A stretch of DNA of 64,000 nucleotides from Chelydra serpentina (lineage: Eukaryota; Chordata; Testudines; Chelydridae). Location of the stretch: assembly GCA_037349315.1 (NCBI GenBank), contig JBAIAC010000059.1, positions 6,722,001 to 6,786,000 of the forward strand. Direction: 5' to 3'. The position numbers and the translations under genes were made by a program. Below the pieces are notes generated by a model that searched no databases, was not told the DNA's origin, and was given only the letters and a program-made list of their open reading frames with translations. Every line of letters begins with the position of its first letter. The first letter of the stretch is position 1. Shown here in pieces: positions 1-11,963 of the stretch.

Positions 1-231
1 GCACCAGTTCAGTGAGGTGTGACATTTTTCTCATATCATGGGGCTTCCAGATAAAACACCTTAAGTACTGTTCATGGTACTTCTCCATGTGCAGGCCCCG
101 GAAGAGCATTGCAGGTACATATGGAAGGGAGATGGAGAGGATTTGGATCATGGATTATCAGAGCTTGAAAACTCCATGCACCTATAGAAGCTCTCCTGGG
201 TGAGGGCAATCAGCTTCTGCAGAATCTAAAC

Positions 232-725
232 CAGGGGTCTCAAACTCAAATTACCATGAGGGCCACATGAGGACTAATGCATTGGCCCAAGGGCTGCATC
301 ACTGACCCCGCCCCTTCGCTGACCCGCTCCACCCCCCTCCCTCCCAGAAACCGCGAAGCCGCCAGACAGCTGTTCTGGTGGCAGGAACTGCCTGGGGGTA
401 AAAATAGAACCTTGGAGCAGCGCGGAGGGAACGGGGATCTTAGCGGCCACAGAACATAACTTGCGGGGGCGGGGGTGAGGGGAGTTGGCGGCCATAGGAC
501 GTAACTGGGACGGGGGGGGGGCGGGTGGAGCCTTGCGGCCCGCCTCTTCTCCCCCCCTCCTCCCCTGTGTGCGCGCTTCCCGCTCCTCCCCCCTCCCTCC
601 CAGAAACCGAGAAGCCACCAGACAGCTGTTCTGGCAGCGGAACTTCAGAACGTAACTGGGGGGGGCGCGGGGAGCCCAGCGGGCCGAAGAGAAGCGCTCC
701 GCGGGCCGCGTGTTTGAGACCCCTG
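232..725. mobile_element. hAT-type MITE with exact 8-bp target duplication
   Basis: Terminal inverted repeats CAGGGGTCTCAAAC and GTTTGAGACCCCTG, flanked by ATCTAAAC on both sides (224-231 and 726-733). Inside is a GC-rich direct duplication: CCCTCCCTCCCAGAAACCG plus the CAGACAGCTGTTCTGG segment at about 332-390 and again at 590-645. No transposase; non-autonomous. It shares its ends with the copy at 19766-20077. Confidence 0.9.
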
Positions 726-733
726 ATCTAAAC

Positions 734-1684
734 TCTCATCGGGGGTGGGTACAAGGCAGGGGGGGTAGTTTCTTACCCTTATGGTTGTGGAGATAACTAC
801 CAAATATAAACCAATGCACTGTCATTTGCCTGAGCCTGCAGACAGACCACCCCAAAGCCTCAGCCGCCATTCAGAGCTTTCTCAAGCAGCAGTAGGATGA
901 AACTGACCGCATCATTCCTGTCAATTTCGCTGTTGACCAATAGATGCAGTGAAAGCTGGCAGGCTGCTGGTTAGCTTTCAACCTTCTTCAACTTGGCACT
1001 GGAGTTCTTCGCAGGAAAGGAGGGCTTTAAAATCAGAGACTAGGGAAAGTCTAGAGATCCTACTGTCCCAACCCCACACTAGCAGTAGCAAGGAGGCAAT
1101 AGATGATAATGGGAGAGAGGATGCTTCTTTCCAAAAGCCTCATAGAGCTGAGGTAGAGAGAGCTTGACATTTGACACTTACCAGGTAAGGACAAATATGG
1201 TATATGGAATCACTTCCAAAAAGCATACACCCCAGGTCCTGAAGTCACAGAAGAGTTGGGGTAACCAGATTTTTCAGAGTAAAAAAATGAGGACACTTGT
1301 CCTTTGTGGGGTTGGGTAGGGTCAGGCATGTGTTCACAGTAGGGCTTTGTCAGCTGCAAAAAGAGCAGAGAAAGAAAATAGCAGCAGCTCCTGTTCTCCA
1401 ACCTCAGCCAAATAACACTGCTGTCGTGTCAAGGTAGACTCGCTTGGAGGCCTTATGGGTGAGTGGGGGGCTGAGGGCAGGTAGCAATAGGGTGTGGAGA
1501 TGATCTTGGAGGCACATGTGTGCTCAGCAAGCCTGCTCCCAGAACCTGTGCTCAGTGATTAATGGCTTCTTCAGGCGTGCAGGGAATTATGAAAACTAAG
1601 GCTCAGGGACATTGGGAGAAACCTGAAAATAGGGACTTTTCCAGTTTCTGGAGACACATGCTCATCCTAAACAGGGCAGAGATG
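734..1684. other. Intergenic, nothing recognised
   Basis: No gene. A weak resemblance to the ends of the 20910 hAT MITE (GGGGTAACCAGATTTTTC near 1257) is too diverged to call. Confidence 0.5.
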
Positions 1685-2108
1685 TGAAAGAATGTAGAGA
1701 TACAGGCTAGGGAGTGGGAGCTGTAGCATGGGGGGAGGGAGAGAGAGAGACTTATGGGGGAAGATACGCACAAAGAGAGAGAGAGAGATGGCTAAAAAGA
1801 TAGAGGCATAAACATACACTAAGGGGGAGGGAGAGACTGGGGAAACGGAGGTAAAAATGTATGAGTGAGGAAGGGAAGGGAGGAGTTAGGAAGAGAGTGA
1901 GAGCAGAGCAGGATGTGGAAGACTTGAGAAAGGAAAGAATTTGGAGCATCTAGGGAAGAGGGAGGAAAAAAAGCAATTGGAAAAAATACTACGAAGGCAA
2001 GAGAGAATGCAGTAGCAAAAAAGAAAAGGACGAAGAGGCAGGAAAATAAACATTGGAGCTGGAAGGAGAGAAAGAGGAATAAGGAAAAGGGAAGAGAAAG
2101 AACAAAAT
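1685..2108. repeat. Long purine-rich tract with (GA)n runs
   Basis: About 420 bp in which the plus strand is dominated by A and G, with GAGAGAGAGA runs at 1739-1750 and 1775-1789. Low-complexity; no coding signal. Confidence 0.7.
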
Positions 2109-2182
2109 GTTTATTTTGTTTACTGTAATTCTTCCCCTGGCAAAAACAGAGTTATGAACTTTAAGTCCTATTGGGAATGCAA

Positions 2183-2210
2183 GGAGAGAGAGAGAGCGCG
2201 CACGCGCGCG
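2183..2210. repeat. Composite (GA)n-(CG)n microsatellite
   Basis: A GAGAGAGAGAGAG run passing directly into GCGCGCACGCGCGCG, an alternating purine-pyrimidine stretch. Confidence 0.85.
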
Positions 2211-3494
2211 TCCAAACCACCTCTTTCTTCTTCAGTTTGAACACTGGTAGTAAGCATAGGAGAAATTGTCATACAATCTTGTTCAAACACACTGTGTTCT
2301 TAAGAGTCTCTAGGAGGCAGAATCCAAAGTGCGTCCAAGGACAGAGGGTTCAACCCTAAGATAGCTCAGTGAGAGATAAAACAAGGAGATAGACTCACAT
2401 CGCAAACTTTGGAACCTGAGCCAGATTTGGAACACCCCAAAGTTCAGCGGTGTTTGGATCCAATGTTTTGGTTTGGCTCCCTAGAAAGACAGGATCCATT
2501 TTAAAAAACTGAATCTGAATTCTGATTAGAAAGACCCCTAAACTCTGAGGATGTTTAAAGCTAAGGTCTCTAAAAAACAACAAATGAAGCATCAGAATCA
2601 ATGTGTTGTTGAACAAGGCACCAGTGAAAATACTACAGGGCAGCTGTAATATGACAGAACAGCTTTCTACATATTGTAAATCTTGCTGCTGAGCTCTGTA
2701 AAAGCAGCAGACAGTGCAAGGAGTGAGAACAAATAACAGTTCAGTAGTGAACTATAACAACTGAGTCAAGAGGAGATCAGGACTTGGACCAAGGATTCAA
2801 GGTCCCATTGAGTTCAAATAGTGCAGACTGGAAATATATAATTTGAGACAATTCCACTTGCTCATTTTTAAAGGTGATCTGAAAAGCTTTTAGAATTGCC
2901 ACAACCTGAGTTCAGGGTTGTGAGTTCAGAGTTGTGTGCTTCTCCACAGATCGAATCACTAACACTGCAACCGTGCAGCCCCTATGCTGCTTTAGTGGAA
3001 ACAATGTCAGAGGAGCATCTCACTCCCTCTGTCCTCTAATTCTTTCAAAAAGGAAACATTCTTTAAGCAGTTATCAATCTCTAATTTCACTTTTCAAAGA
3101 ATGTTTACTGCATTAATAATTCTGGCATTTCTATTTGAAATCCATAGATGATATCCTCAAAAATAAGGGAATTTAATCCTGGGCTCTGTATGTTTTTTTA
3201 ATAGTTTTAGTGTGTCCCATCAGCACAATCTCCTCCTCTCCTCTAATACTAATCCATAGAGGAGCTGGTTAAAAAATGTTTGCAGAATTGTTTTTTCTAT
3301 TTTGCATCATACATTTTGAAATGTTGCACAATTATGTAACTGGTTGCAGAGGGTGGGTGGGGGGAAATCTCACTAAAAATGTTGCAGAATTTCTTTTCTA
3401 ATTTCCTTTGAAATTTTTAACTTTTCAACATTTCCCAGCCAGCTCTATTACTGAGCACTTATATAGTATGGCACATCTTCTGTGCACTTTAGGC
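2211..3494. other. Intergenic, nothing recognised
   Basis: AT-rich sequence with no gene and no repeat with defined ends. Confidence 0.5.
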
Positions 3495-3649
3495 CAGACT
3501 TATAAAGGTATTCTGTCCCCTGAAGATGCAGTTAGGCAACTTGTAGAATTTTCAAAGCACCTAAGCTTTCAGTGGGAGTTAGGTACTTTTGAAAATCCCA
3601 CTAGGCACATAGCTGCATATTTAGGTGCCTAAATACCTTTAAAAATCTG
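3495..3649. repeat. Foldback MITE (AGGCACCTAA type)
   Basis: The ends CAGACTTATAAAGGTATT and, inverted, CAGATTTTTAAAGGTATTT match imperfectly; the interior carries CAAAGCACCTAAG, GGGAGTTAGGTACTTTTGAAAAT and TTAGGTGCCTAAAT. No target duplication survives. Confidence 0.6.
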
Positions 3650-3789
3650 TCCCTTCATTAATTTATCTCATGCCGTTTTAGGGTCTCATCTTGGAATCTG
3701 ACATGTAGACTGAGTGGCCAACTTGGAAGCATTTCTTGTCCTGCTCTAGCCTTCCCCATCTTCCAACCTCCCATGATCTGAGACACAAG

Positions 3790-4181
3790 GTCACCAAATC
3801 CTTCAGATGAAATTAATAGATATCAGGTTTAATACAAATAAGAAGTACTTTTTCATACAACATACAATTAACCTGTGGAACTCATTGCCATGAGATTTTG
3901 TGATCACCAAAGTATAACTGGGTTAAAAAAATAATTAGATAAATTCACGGAGGATAGGTCCATCAATGGCTATTAGCCAAGATGGTCAGGGATGCAATGT
4001 CATGCTTGGGATGACCCTAAATCTTTGACTTCCTGAAGCCAGGAGGAGATGACAATGGGGGGAAATCTCTAAAATTTCCTTGTTCTATACACACCTCCTG
4101 AAGCTCTGGCACAGGTCATTTTTGGAGACAAGATATTGGGTGAGATGGACTATTGGTCTGACACAGTATGGGAGCTCTTAT
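3790..4181 (+). mobile_element. CR1 LINE 3' fragment
   Basis: Plus-strand CR1 3' region: GTGGAACTCATTGCC, GGAGGATAGGTCCATCAATG, GGCTATTAGCCAAGATGG and a TGGTCTGACACAGTATGGG end, all standard motifs of older CR1 subfamilies. It is diverged and 5'-truncated. It meets the minus-strand CR1 tail to tail at about 4181. Confidence 0.8.
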
Positions 4182-6420
4182 AGATTCATAGATTCATAGA
4201 TTCTAGGGCTGGAAGGGACCTTTGAGAGGTCATCGAGTCCAGCCCCCTGCCCTCATGGCAGGACCAATTACTGTCTAGACCATCCCTGATAGACATTTAT
4301 CTAACCTACTCTTAAATATCTCCAGAGATGGAGATTCCACAACCTCCCTGGGCAGTTTATTCCAGTGTTTAACCACCCTGACAGTTAGGAACTTTTTCCT
4401 AATGTCCAACCTAAACCTCCCTTGCTGCAGTTTAAGCCCATTGCTTCTTGTTCTATCCTCAGAGGCTAAGATGAACAAGTTTTCTCCCTCCTCCTTATGA
4501 CACCCTTTTAGATACCTGAAGACCGCTATCATGTCCCCTCTCAGTCTTCTCTTTTCCAAACTAAACAAACCCAATTCCTTCAGCCTTCCTTCATAGGTCA
4601 TGTCCTCTAGACCCTTAATCATTCTTGTTGCTCTTCTCTGGACCTTCTCCAATTTCTCCACATCTTTCTTGAAATGTGGTGCCCAGAACTGGACACAATA
4701 CTCCAGTTGAGGCCTAACCAGCGCAGAGTAAAGCGGAAGAATGACTTCTCGTGTCTTGCTCACAACACACCTGTTAATGCAGCCCAGAATCATGTTTGCT
4801 TTTTTTGCAACAGCATCACACTGTTGACTCATATTTAGCTTGTGGTCCACTATAACCCCTAGATCCCTTTCTGCTGTACTCCTTCCTAGACAGTCTCCTC
4901 CCATTCTGTATGTGTGAAACTGATTGTTCCTACCTAAGTGGAGCACTTTGCATTTGTCCTTATTAAACTTCATCCTGTTTACCTCTGACCATTTCTCCAA
5001 TTTGTCCAGATCATTTTGAATTATGACCCTATCCTCCAAAACAGTTGCAATCCCTCCCAGTTTGGTATCATCTGCAAACTTAATAAGCGTACTTTCCATG
5101 CCAATATCCAAGTCATTGATGAAGATATTGAGCAGAGCCGGTCCCAAAACAGACCCTTGCGGAACCCCACTCGTTATACCTTTCCAGCAGGATTGGGAAC
5201 CATTAATAACTACTCTCTGAGTACAGTTATCCAGCCAGTTGTGCACCCACCTTACAGTAGCCCCATCTAAGTTGTATTTCCCTAGTTTATTGCTAAGAAT
5301 ATCATGCGAGACCGTATCAAATGCCTTACTAAAGTCTAGGTATACCGCATCCACCGCTTCTCCCTTATCCACAAGACTCGTTATCCTATCAAAAAAAGCT
5401 ATCAGATTGGTTTGACATGATTTGTTCTTTACAAATCCATGCTGGCTATTCCCTATCACCTTACCACCTTCCAAGTGTTTGCAGATGATTTCCTTAATTA
5501 CTTGCTCCATTATTTTCCCTGGCACAGAAGTTAAACTAACTGGTCTGTAGTTTCCTGGGTTGTTTTTATTTCCCTTTTTATAGATGGGCACTATATTTGC
5601 CCTTTTCCAGTCTTCTGGAATCTCTCCCATCTCCCATGATTTACCAAAGATAATAGCTAGAGGCTCAGATACCTCCTCTATTAGCTCCTTGAGTATTCTA
5701 GGATGCATTTCATCAGGTCCTGGTGACTTGCAGGCATCTAACTTATCTAAGTGATTTTTAACTTGTTCTTTTTTAATTTTATCTTCTAAACCTTCCCCCT
5801 TCCCATTTGCATTCACTATGTTAGGCATTCCCTCAGACTTCTCGGTGAAGACCGAAACAAAGAAGTCATTAAGCATCTCTGCCATTTCCAAGTTTCCTGT
5901 TACTGTTTCTCCCTCCTCACTGAGTAGTGGGCCTACCCTGTCCTTGGTCTTCCTCTTGCTTCTAATGTATTGATAAAAAGTTTTCTTGTTTCCCTTTATT
6001 CCTGTAGCTAGTTTGAGCTCATTTTGTGCCTTTGCCTTTCTAATCTTGCCCCTGCATTCCTGTGTTGTTTGCCTATATTCATCCTTTGTAATTTGTCCTA
6101 GTTTCCATTTTTTATATGACTCCTTTTTATTTTTTAGATCTTGCAAGATCTCGTGGTTAAGCCAAGGTGGTCTTTTGCCACATTTTCTCTCTTTCCTACC
6201 CAGCGGAATAGTTTGCTTTTGGGCCCTTAATAGTGTCCCTTTGAAATACTGCCAGCTCTCCTCAGTTGTTTTTCCCCTCAGTCTTGATTTCCATGGGACC
6301 TTACCTATCAGCTCTCTGAGCTTACCAAAATCCGCTTTCCTGAAATCCATTGTCTCTATTTTGCTGCACTCCCTTCTACCCTTCCTTATAATTATGTTCC
6401 TCCTTCTGCCAGCAGAATCA
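4182..6420 (-). mobile_element. CR1 LINE, 5'-truncated, with intact 3' end
   Basis: The 3' end is the CR1 octamer-type tail AGATTCATAGATTCATAG (4182-4203 on the plus strand) next to the conserved CTAGGGCTGGAAGGGACCTT block. The 5' end is near 6420, where CTTAT (6421-6425) matches CTTAT (4177-4181) on the other side, a possible short target duplication. The element lies in the end of another, oppositely oriented CR1 fragment. Confidence 0.85.
4275..6350 (-). CDS. CR1 LINE reverse transcriptase (ORF2, endonuclease lost)
   Basis: A 691-residue open frame from ATG ([20 protein letters not shown]). It covers the CR1 linker region ([26 protein letters not shown] style) and a complete reverse transcriptase: [20 protein letters not shown], motif [10 protein letters not shown] (Asp339), [13 protein letters not shown], motif C KFADD (425-428), then the conserved C-terminal region ([34 protein letters not shown]). 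The APE endonuclease that should come first is missing because the copy is 5'-truncated near 6420. No stop or frameshift interrupts the remaining RT, so the insertion is fairly young. It cannot retrotranspose on its own without the endonuclease. Confidence 0.93.
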   Translation of the reverse strand: MDFRKADFGKLRELIGKVPWKSRLRGKTTEESWQYFKGTLLRAQKQTIPLGRKERKCGKRPPWLNHEILQDLKNKKESYKKWKLGQITKDEYRQTTQECRGKIRKAKAQNELKLATGIKGNKKTFYQYIRSKRKTKDRVGPLLSEEGETVTGNLEMAEMLNDFFVSVFTEKSEGMPNIVNANGKGEGLEDKIKKEQVKNHLDKLDACKSPGPDEMHPRILKELIEEVSEPLAIIFGKSWEMGEIPEDWKRANIVPIYKKGNKNNPGNYRPVSLTSVPGKIMEQVIKEIICKHLEGGKVIGNSQHGFVKNKSCQTNLIAFFDRITSLVDKGEAVDAVYLDFSKAFDTVSHDILSNKLGKYNLDGATVRWVHNWLDNCTQRVVINGSQSCWKGITSGVPQGSVLGPALLNIFINDLDIGMESTLIKFADDTKLGGIATVLEDRVIIQNDLDKLEKWSEVNRMKFNKDKCKVLHLGRNNQFHTYRMGGDCLGRSTAERDLGVIVDHKLNMSQQCDAVAKKANMILGCINRCVVSKTREVILPLYSALVRPQLEYCVQFWAPHFKKDVEKLEKVQRRATRMIKGLEDMTYEGRLKELGLFSLEKRRLRGDMIAVFRYLKGCHKEEGENLFILASEDRTRSNGLKLQQGRFRLDIRKKFLTVRVVKHWNKLPREVVESPSLEIFKSRLDKCLSGMV

Positions 6421-6470
6421 CTTATGGATGATGGGGTAGGATTTGGTCTTTAGGTGTTAGTGATCACGAT

Positions 6471-6562
6471 GAGCCAAATCCAGCCAAGTCCCTACTTGGT
6501 CACTACTCCATTGACTAGGCCTTATTGGCCAAGTAAGGATTGCTAGATTTAGCCCTTTATTT
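6471..6562. repeat. Short foldback repeat
   Basis: GAGCCAAATCCAGCCA on the left against GGATTGCTAGATTTAGCCC on the right, an imperfect inverted pair with internal ACTTGG/CCAAGT complementarity. Confidence 0.45.
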
Positions 6563-8350
6563 GTAAGCACAGAGACACTTTGTATAGGATTCTAACACAC
6601 TATTTCGCTTTATGTAAACATGAGAAATACACGGAGTACACATCATATAGAAAACAACAAACATCCTGAATGCAATGCCTCTCACTCTAGCTTAGCCTTT
6701 CTTTGGGGGTCTTTGGGGGACCATATGTGATCAGGTAGGCAGAGTTCCCCCTACCTCATTAAGCTCCTTCACCAAGTTCCCTCATCTTGAGCTGGTAAAA
6801 ATGGCTGAAAATCCCCAGTAGATATGCTCTTAACCTTTATAACCTTCTTGTCCCTCTGTCAGGTAGCTCATGGATCTGCCTTCCTAGGTGACTTCATTAT
6901 CAGGCAACTTCTTCTTGGACAAACCAGTTCTCCTGGTGGAGATCCAGTCTAATGTCTCAGATGTTTGCATGTGAACAGAAGACCATCCTAGGTTAACAAC
7001 CCTTTATTGTCAGCCCTGTATCACTACACCTTGGAACTTTAGTCCAACATGGAGGCAAAGAGACCACAGAAAGGACAACTAGCCCCCAGGTTTAAATTGG
7101 AGTTTGCAGTCTGATAAAGATACATACTGTGAGTTCATAACCTCACATGGAATTCATAAATTAAATAAACAGACAGATTCCTAAATCATCCCACCATGAG
7201 GCTGAATGTCGGTCTTGAGGTTCTGATTGTTAGTATGGGTTAATCCTACTTCGAAGGTGGAGCAGGCAGGGTCCAAATGATGTCCTAATCTACTTGTATT
7301 ACAGGAGACTGTGACTAAGAGAATGATTCTCTGCCAGAGAAGTCTAGCTCTCAGTAGAGTCCTATTGCTAGCCCCCACTGAAGATAGAATTGCTAGCATT
7401 GGGTTTGGCACAGCAGATGGGAACTGTTTACCTACCTCCACCCAGTATTTCCTTATGTTGGTCTATCCTACTCATCCCATCATCTGGTGTTCTCTCTATT
7501 CAGTGGGCACAGACAGTCACCCTGACTAAGGTTACTTCACTACAATGACAATTTCCACCCCCATTCCTACACCCAGGGAACATCCAAAGTGACCTCAGCA
7601 GTTGGATCTCTTGTCTGGAAACACATCCAGGTGAGCACACATCTGGCCAAATCATCCCTGCAGGTGAGTTCTGCAGCGAGAGAAAGAAAAAAAGTTTAGT
7701 TGGTCAAATAAGGGAATCATTTCTGCTTATGCCCTTTTTACAAACGTTCAAAGTGAAATGTGAAAAAAAAATTGTTCCTGGTTTATGAATTGCGGGGTGA
7801 AATTTTTCATGCTGTTTGTTAGCATACCACAGAGGTAATGCAGGCAGCTTTTTTACCATCTGTGTCTGGCTAAGATGCAACCTTTCCTTGCCGGTGTGGA
7901 CCTTGTCATTATAAAAGAGAGGGGGTGGCTGGCAGGTGGTTCTTTAGAACTTGCTCCCCCAAATTTGGTGACCTTCAGGGAGCACAGCAAGAGACATCTG
8001 TTGGAGGGAGTGGAGGGCATGCTTCCCAAAACGGTGGACTGAGGAGGACCTTTTTTGTAGGTGGCTCACTGGCAGAATTCCTTTTTTGAATGGTTTTGTT
8101 AATGCTGATAGGATTTTGTTGTAGTACTTACTATATGTTAGCCTAGAGCTTTGTATAGGTATCTTTTTATTATTATTTAAATTGACAGAAATAATTCAAT
8201 GTTCTAACCAGACTGCTTTCCCTCTGCCCAATTTCAAAGTCCTGTTGCAAATAATGGAGGTGTTACACCTTTTCAGAAAAAGGTTGCAAGAATCGGAAAG
8301 GGTTAGGTAACCTATGTACAGATGTCACAACCAGCTCCCTCTTTACTGAA
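6563..8350. other. Intergenic, nothing recognised
   Basis: No gene and no repeat with recognisable ends; only low-scoring open frames without family resemblance. Confidence 0.5.
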
Positions 8351-8417
8351 CCAAATTCTGCGCCCGCAATTGACTTCAGAGAGATCACATGGGGGCATAA
8401 AATAGTGCAGAATTTGG
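8351..8417. repeat. Short foldback repeat
   Basis: Perfect 11-bp arms CCAAATTCTGC and GCAGAATTTGG around a 45-bp centre containing TTGACTTCAGAG. One of a family of small palindromic repeats spread over the window. Confidence 0.6.
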
Positions 8418-9425
8418 GCCTATTTGTTTATACCCTACTTAGTTTGGATGCATGCACTCAGTGTAATAGGAGCGTGACACAGAAATGCTGGTAAAGGATG
8501 AACTTTATTTCCAGCTGCTACTTATCTGACCTAGGTCAGAATTCCAAAGGTTAATTCCCCTATCACAAGGCTGAGGTCAGTATATATTGACTCTAATGGT
8601 TCCTGTTACACCCAGCTCCCATAAAGTCACATGCCGATGGCAGAACTTACCCGGGTATTGGGAAAGGTTACTCAAAACTACTGACCCAAGGAAGTCAGCA
8701 TCAGTGGAGACAAGTATTCTGTGTTCTGCAGAACCAGTTGTCTGGAAAATAAAGAACAAAGAAGGAAAGATTTTTAATCCTGTTCCATGCAGAGGTCAAA
8801 GTTACATTAGATATCTAGATACATGCAACAAAAAAAAAACAACCTTACTGTGTATATGAAATTATATCAAACACATGATAGAGGCAGATAGAACAAATTG
8901 AACACTGGAGGCCTAGCTAGAATATGATCTGTATTATTTTGCTCTTATTTAGAGCATTCTCCATTCACAGCACAGGTCCAACCACACATAGTAAATAAAG
9001 TTGGGAGAAACCAGAAGTAAGAATGTTGAAGGAGACATCAACAGGAAAGTGAAAAGTCAGGGAAGATATGGACTCTCATCACCCCTTTCCCTTAAAAGAC
9101 TCAGACAATGACATCTACTAACCAGTAGCGAGGCTCTGCTGGCCATCATTTTTCAGAGGCTGTTAGTTGAGGTTTGTAGTACTGTACACTAATTTGTTCC
9201 AGGCACCTGAAAAGTTTAGGTTCTGACCCTGTGAGGTGCTGAGCTTTCATGAGGTACACAACACCTGGCAGGATCTGGCCCTTATCCTTTACATGGGCTT
9301 AAAAGAAAACACGGCCATTGCTTAATAAGCCAGATTTCACAGATAGTTCTGATCTGATCTGTGTTGTGGAAGGAAGTTTGCAGAAAAGAAAATCAATGCA
9401 TAAAAGATTCTGGAGACACTGTGGG
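8418..9425. other. Intergenic, nothing recognised
   Basis: No coding or repeat signal found. Confidence 0.5.
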
Positions 9426-9480
9426 CCAGATTCTGATTAGTTATTCCAGATTTAGAAACAGGTAACTGATCAGAATCTGG
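9426..9480. repeat. Short foldback repeat
   Basis: Perfect 12-bp arms CCAGATTCTGAT and ATCAGAATCTGG, 55 bp end to end. Confidence 0.65.
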
Positions 9481-10384
9481 GTTCCACTGTTCATTTTAAT
9501 ATGAGGTCTCTTCTACTACTGATTTTCTCCTCTTATCACAGAGTAACACGCCACATTTGAATTTACACGATCACTCACTTGTCTTTAAAACAATTTGTTT
9601 AGTCCATGGGGCTTCTTTTAAACGAAAACTCAGAATTATGTGGCTCTGCAAGCTCCAGTGAATGGACTGGCTGCCATGAAGCCTCATCCGATTGCAAACT
9701 GGCTTTTTGGCTCATATGCCTATGATTCATTATATCCCGCATATATACAGGTCAAGACACAAGTCTGCCCCATGCCGGAGTATGAAATGGCTCACACAGA
9801 TGACGAACCAATGATCCTAAGAGATATGCATCAACAAAAGCAATGTTGCCAACAGACAGGGAGACGCAAACTCACCAATTTTCTTTAATAGCAGTACCGG
9901 CTTTACTAAGAGGCAGTGCCAGAAGATGGATGGTGATGACTGCAACTCGAACTACTGGATAATTTTTATCCTTTGCCTGAGTATAGCACAGTGCAACATT
10001 TTCTACCATCTTGGCAGCTTCCAATGCTCCATGTAATCATGACACCTGTGAAGATAAGAATCTCAAGCTTCTAAACAATCATGTAAGGCTGTATCAATAG
10101 TATGGTGGTTTGTGATGTAGTAGTGAACAAATGTCTACCTTAGACTGTGAGACCTCATTTCACTTGTGACCAAAGGCAAGATTTCAACTGAGTGAACTCA
10201 GTCATTCAATCACATATATAGCCTCATATGTTGATTGTTTTTTCTCTTAATCCTAGAGAAATAATTAATTAACAAGTAATTGTTTTACCACCAGTCCATA
10301 ATACTGAAATTTGTCAGCAGGCCCTGATTGATATAGTAATACTTAACATTTCTGAGGGATTTTCGTTGCTCAAAGAACAACATG
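9481..10384. other. Intergenic, nothing recognised
   Basis: Includes an 82-codon open frame at 9640-9888 with no family resemblance; not called as a gene. Confidence 0.45.
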
Positions 10385-10560
10385 CATTAACCAATGAATC
10401 CTCACAACATCCCTGTGAGGTAAGGATTATCATCTCCATTTTATGGGCATGGGGATTGATGCAGAAAGGTGAAGTGATCTCCCAGGGCCTCACAGTAAAT
10501 TAGTAGCAGAGACAGGATTAGAGCTCAGCTCTGACTTCCGGCTCTGGGTTTATTTCTCCA
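10385..10560 (-). mobile_element. MIR-type SINE fragment
   Basis: Reads as a reverse-complemented MIR: CCTCACAACATCCCTGTGAG, TATCATCTCCATTTTATGGG, then AGTAGCAGAGACAGGATTAG. Ancient and diverged. Confidence 0.65.
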
Positions 10561-11960
10561 GGCCACCCTGCCTTCCTACGACCATCCCACCTACCACACT
10601 ACCATACCCATAGGCCCTTTTTGTCTTATTTGTATTTAAACACAAATATATACAGCACTTCACACAGTTGTTGTCATTTCTTGTCATTTTGAAGTTTCCA
10701 GCCAGGCCTCAAGACAACTTCTACTTGTGTGGATGCAGTTTTTTGCCGATACACCATTGCATCCACAGTGAACTGCAAATATAATCAGGAGCCTTAAACA
10801 TCTAGCTGCCTATTAATTTATTCACCTAAGTCCTGTTCATTCATTCACCTCGGTTCATTGCTGGTGCAGAATTGCAGGCTCAATTCATTAGCGATCATCA
10901 CTGAAAATCAGGTCCTAAGTGAGCCTTAAGTCTATGGTGATAAGCGCAGTATGAGGACCTGAACAGAATAGAACAAAATGGCTGCGTTTTTATTGTAATT
11001 AATTGTCTAGTGGAACAGAATCATTTCAGAATCCGCAACTCTGACTGTTGGAAAGAATTGTGACCTAGAATGATTGTACTGTTAGCTACAATAGAGCACT
11101 CATCAGCATGCACATTAGTCCAAGTACATATAATAGGCAGTAGTTTGATTTATTAATAATAATTGCCTCATACATGCAGTCATAGATAAGTGAAGGCTTT
11201 CAAGTCACTTTTAACTGCCAAAGGCAAGCAAAAGAAGAAAGACCTGATTGTAATTAGACAAAATTAGAAACCAGTAACCTGTATTCCCTAGGCAGTGTTT
11301 CTTCATCTAGTCTTGGTTACACCGGCAAATGGATGAGCTATGGCACAGCACCAACACCCGCTAAATACCGTTGGAAACTATGGGTTTGTGAATATTCCAG
11401 TGAAGCCCCTGTAGGAGTTTAGAACTTGGCTGCAAAGATTTACCTTGGTAAAAACTCAGCATCAAGTTTCCACTGAGAAGGGTGCTCCCTCCACCGCCCC
11501 TCCTTTTTTCCAGTTTTTTTACACAGAGTGGTTTAGCTGATCCCAGCGTTAACACTGTTAATGCTTATAACAAAAAATTCAGGACATACTATATGTGCTG
11601 GGAATGTAGGCTGGTGAAAAGTCACCCCAATGTGGAGAGTCTAAGCAGTGTACTGACTGGAAAAGCAGCTGTATGGGAATCTGCAGAGCAGCAGAAGCCA
11701 TCTCCATGCTGGTCCTTCATAAATCATTCTTGGAGGGCAGTGATGGGTGAGAGCCAAGGGAAAGGCCTTGAGAATCCATAATTATGTGGTTCCAATGTCA
11801 CTAACACCCAACACGAGCAACACAAAGGAGCTGCAACTGTTGTTTCATTCCATAGGCAGCCCAGCCATTGGATAGGGAAGTCCACTACTAACATGACAGC
11901 CAACCACACTTCACTCACAGAAAGTCACTTTAGCTGTATCTGGGGAGAAGTCAATATGAC
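10561..11960. other. Intergenic, nothing recognised
   Basis: No gene or repeat with clear ends. The 99-codon frame at 11482-11781 has no resemblance that I know. Confidence 0.45.
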
Positions 11961-11963
11961 TAA

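Noticed and set aside
274..731. Open frames of 60-114 codons on both strands
   Set aside because: They lie inside the GC-rich interior of the hAT MITE at 232-725.
1250..1340. A partial copy of the TAGGGTGACCAGA hAT MITE
   Set aside because: Only about 15 bases are similar, with no second end and no duplication.
9640..9888. An 82-codon frame with a plausible-looking amino-acid mix
   Set aside because: No family resemblance, no splice-site support, no neighbouring exon.
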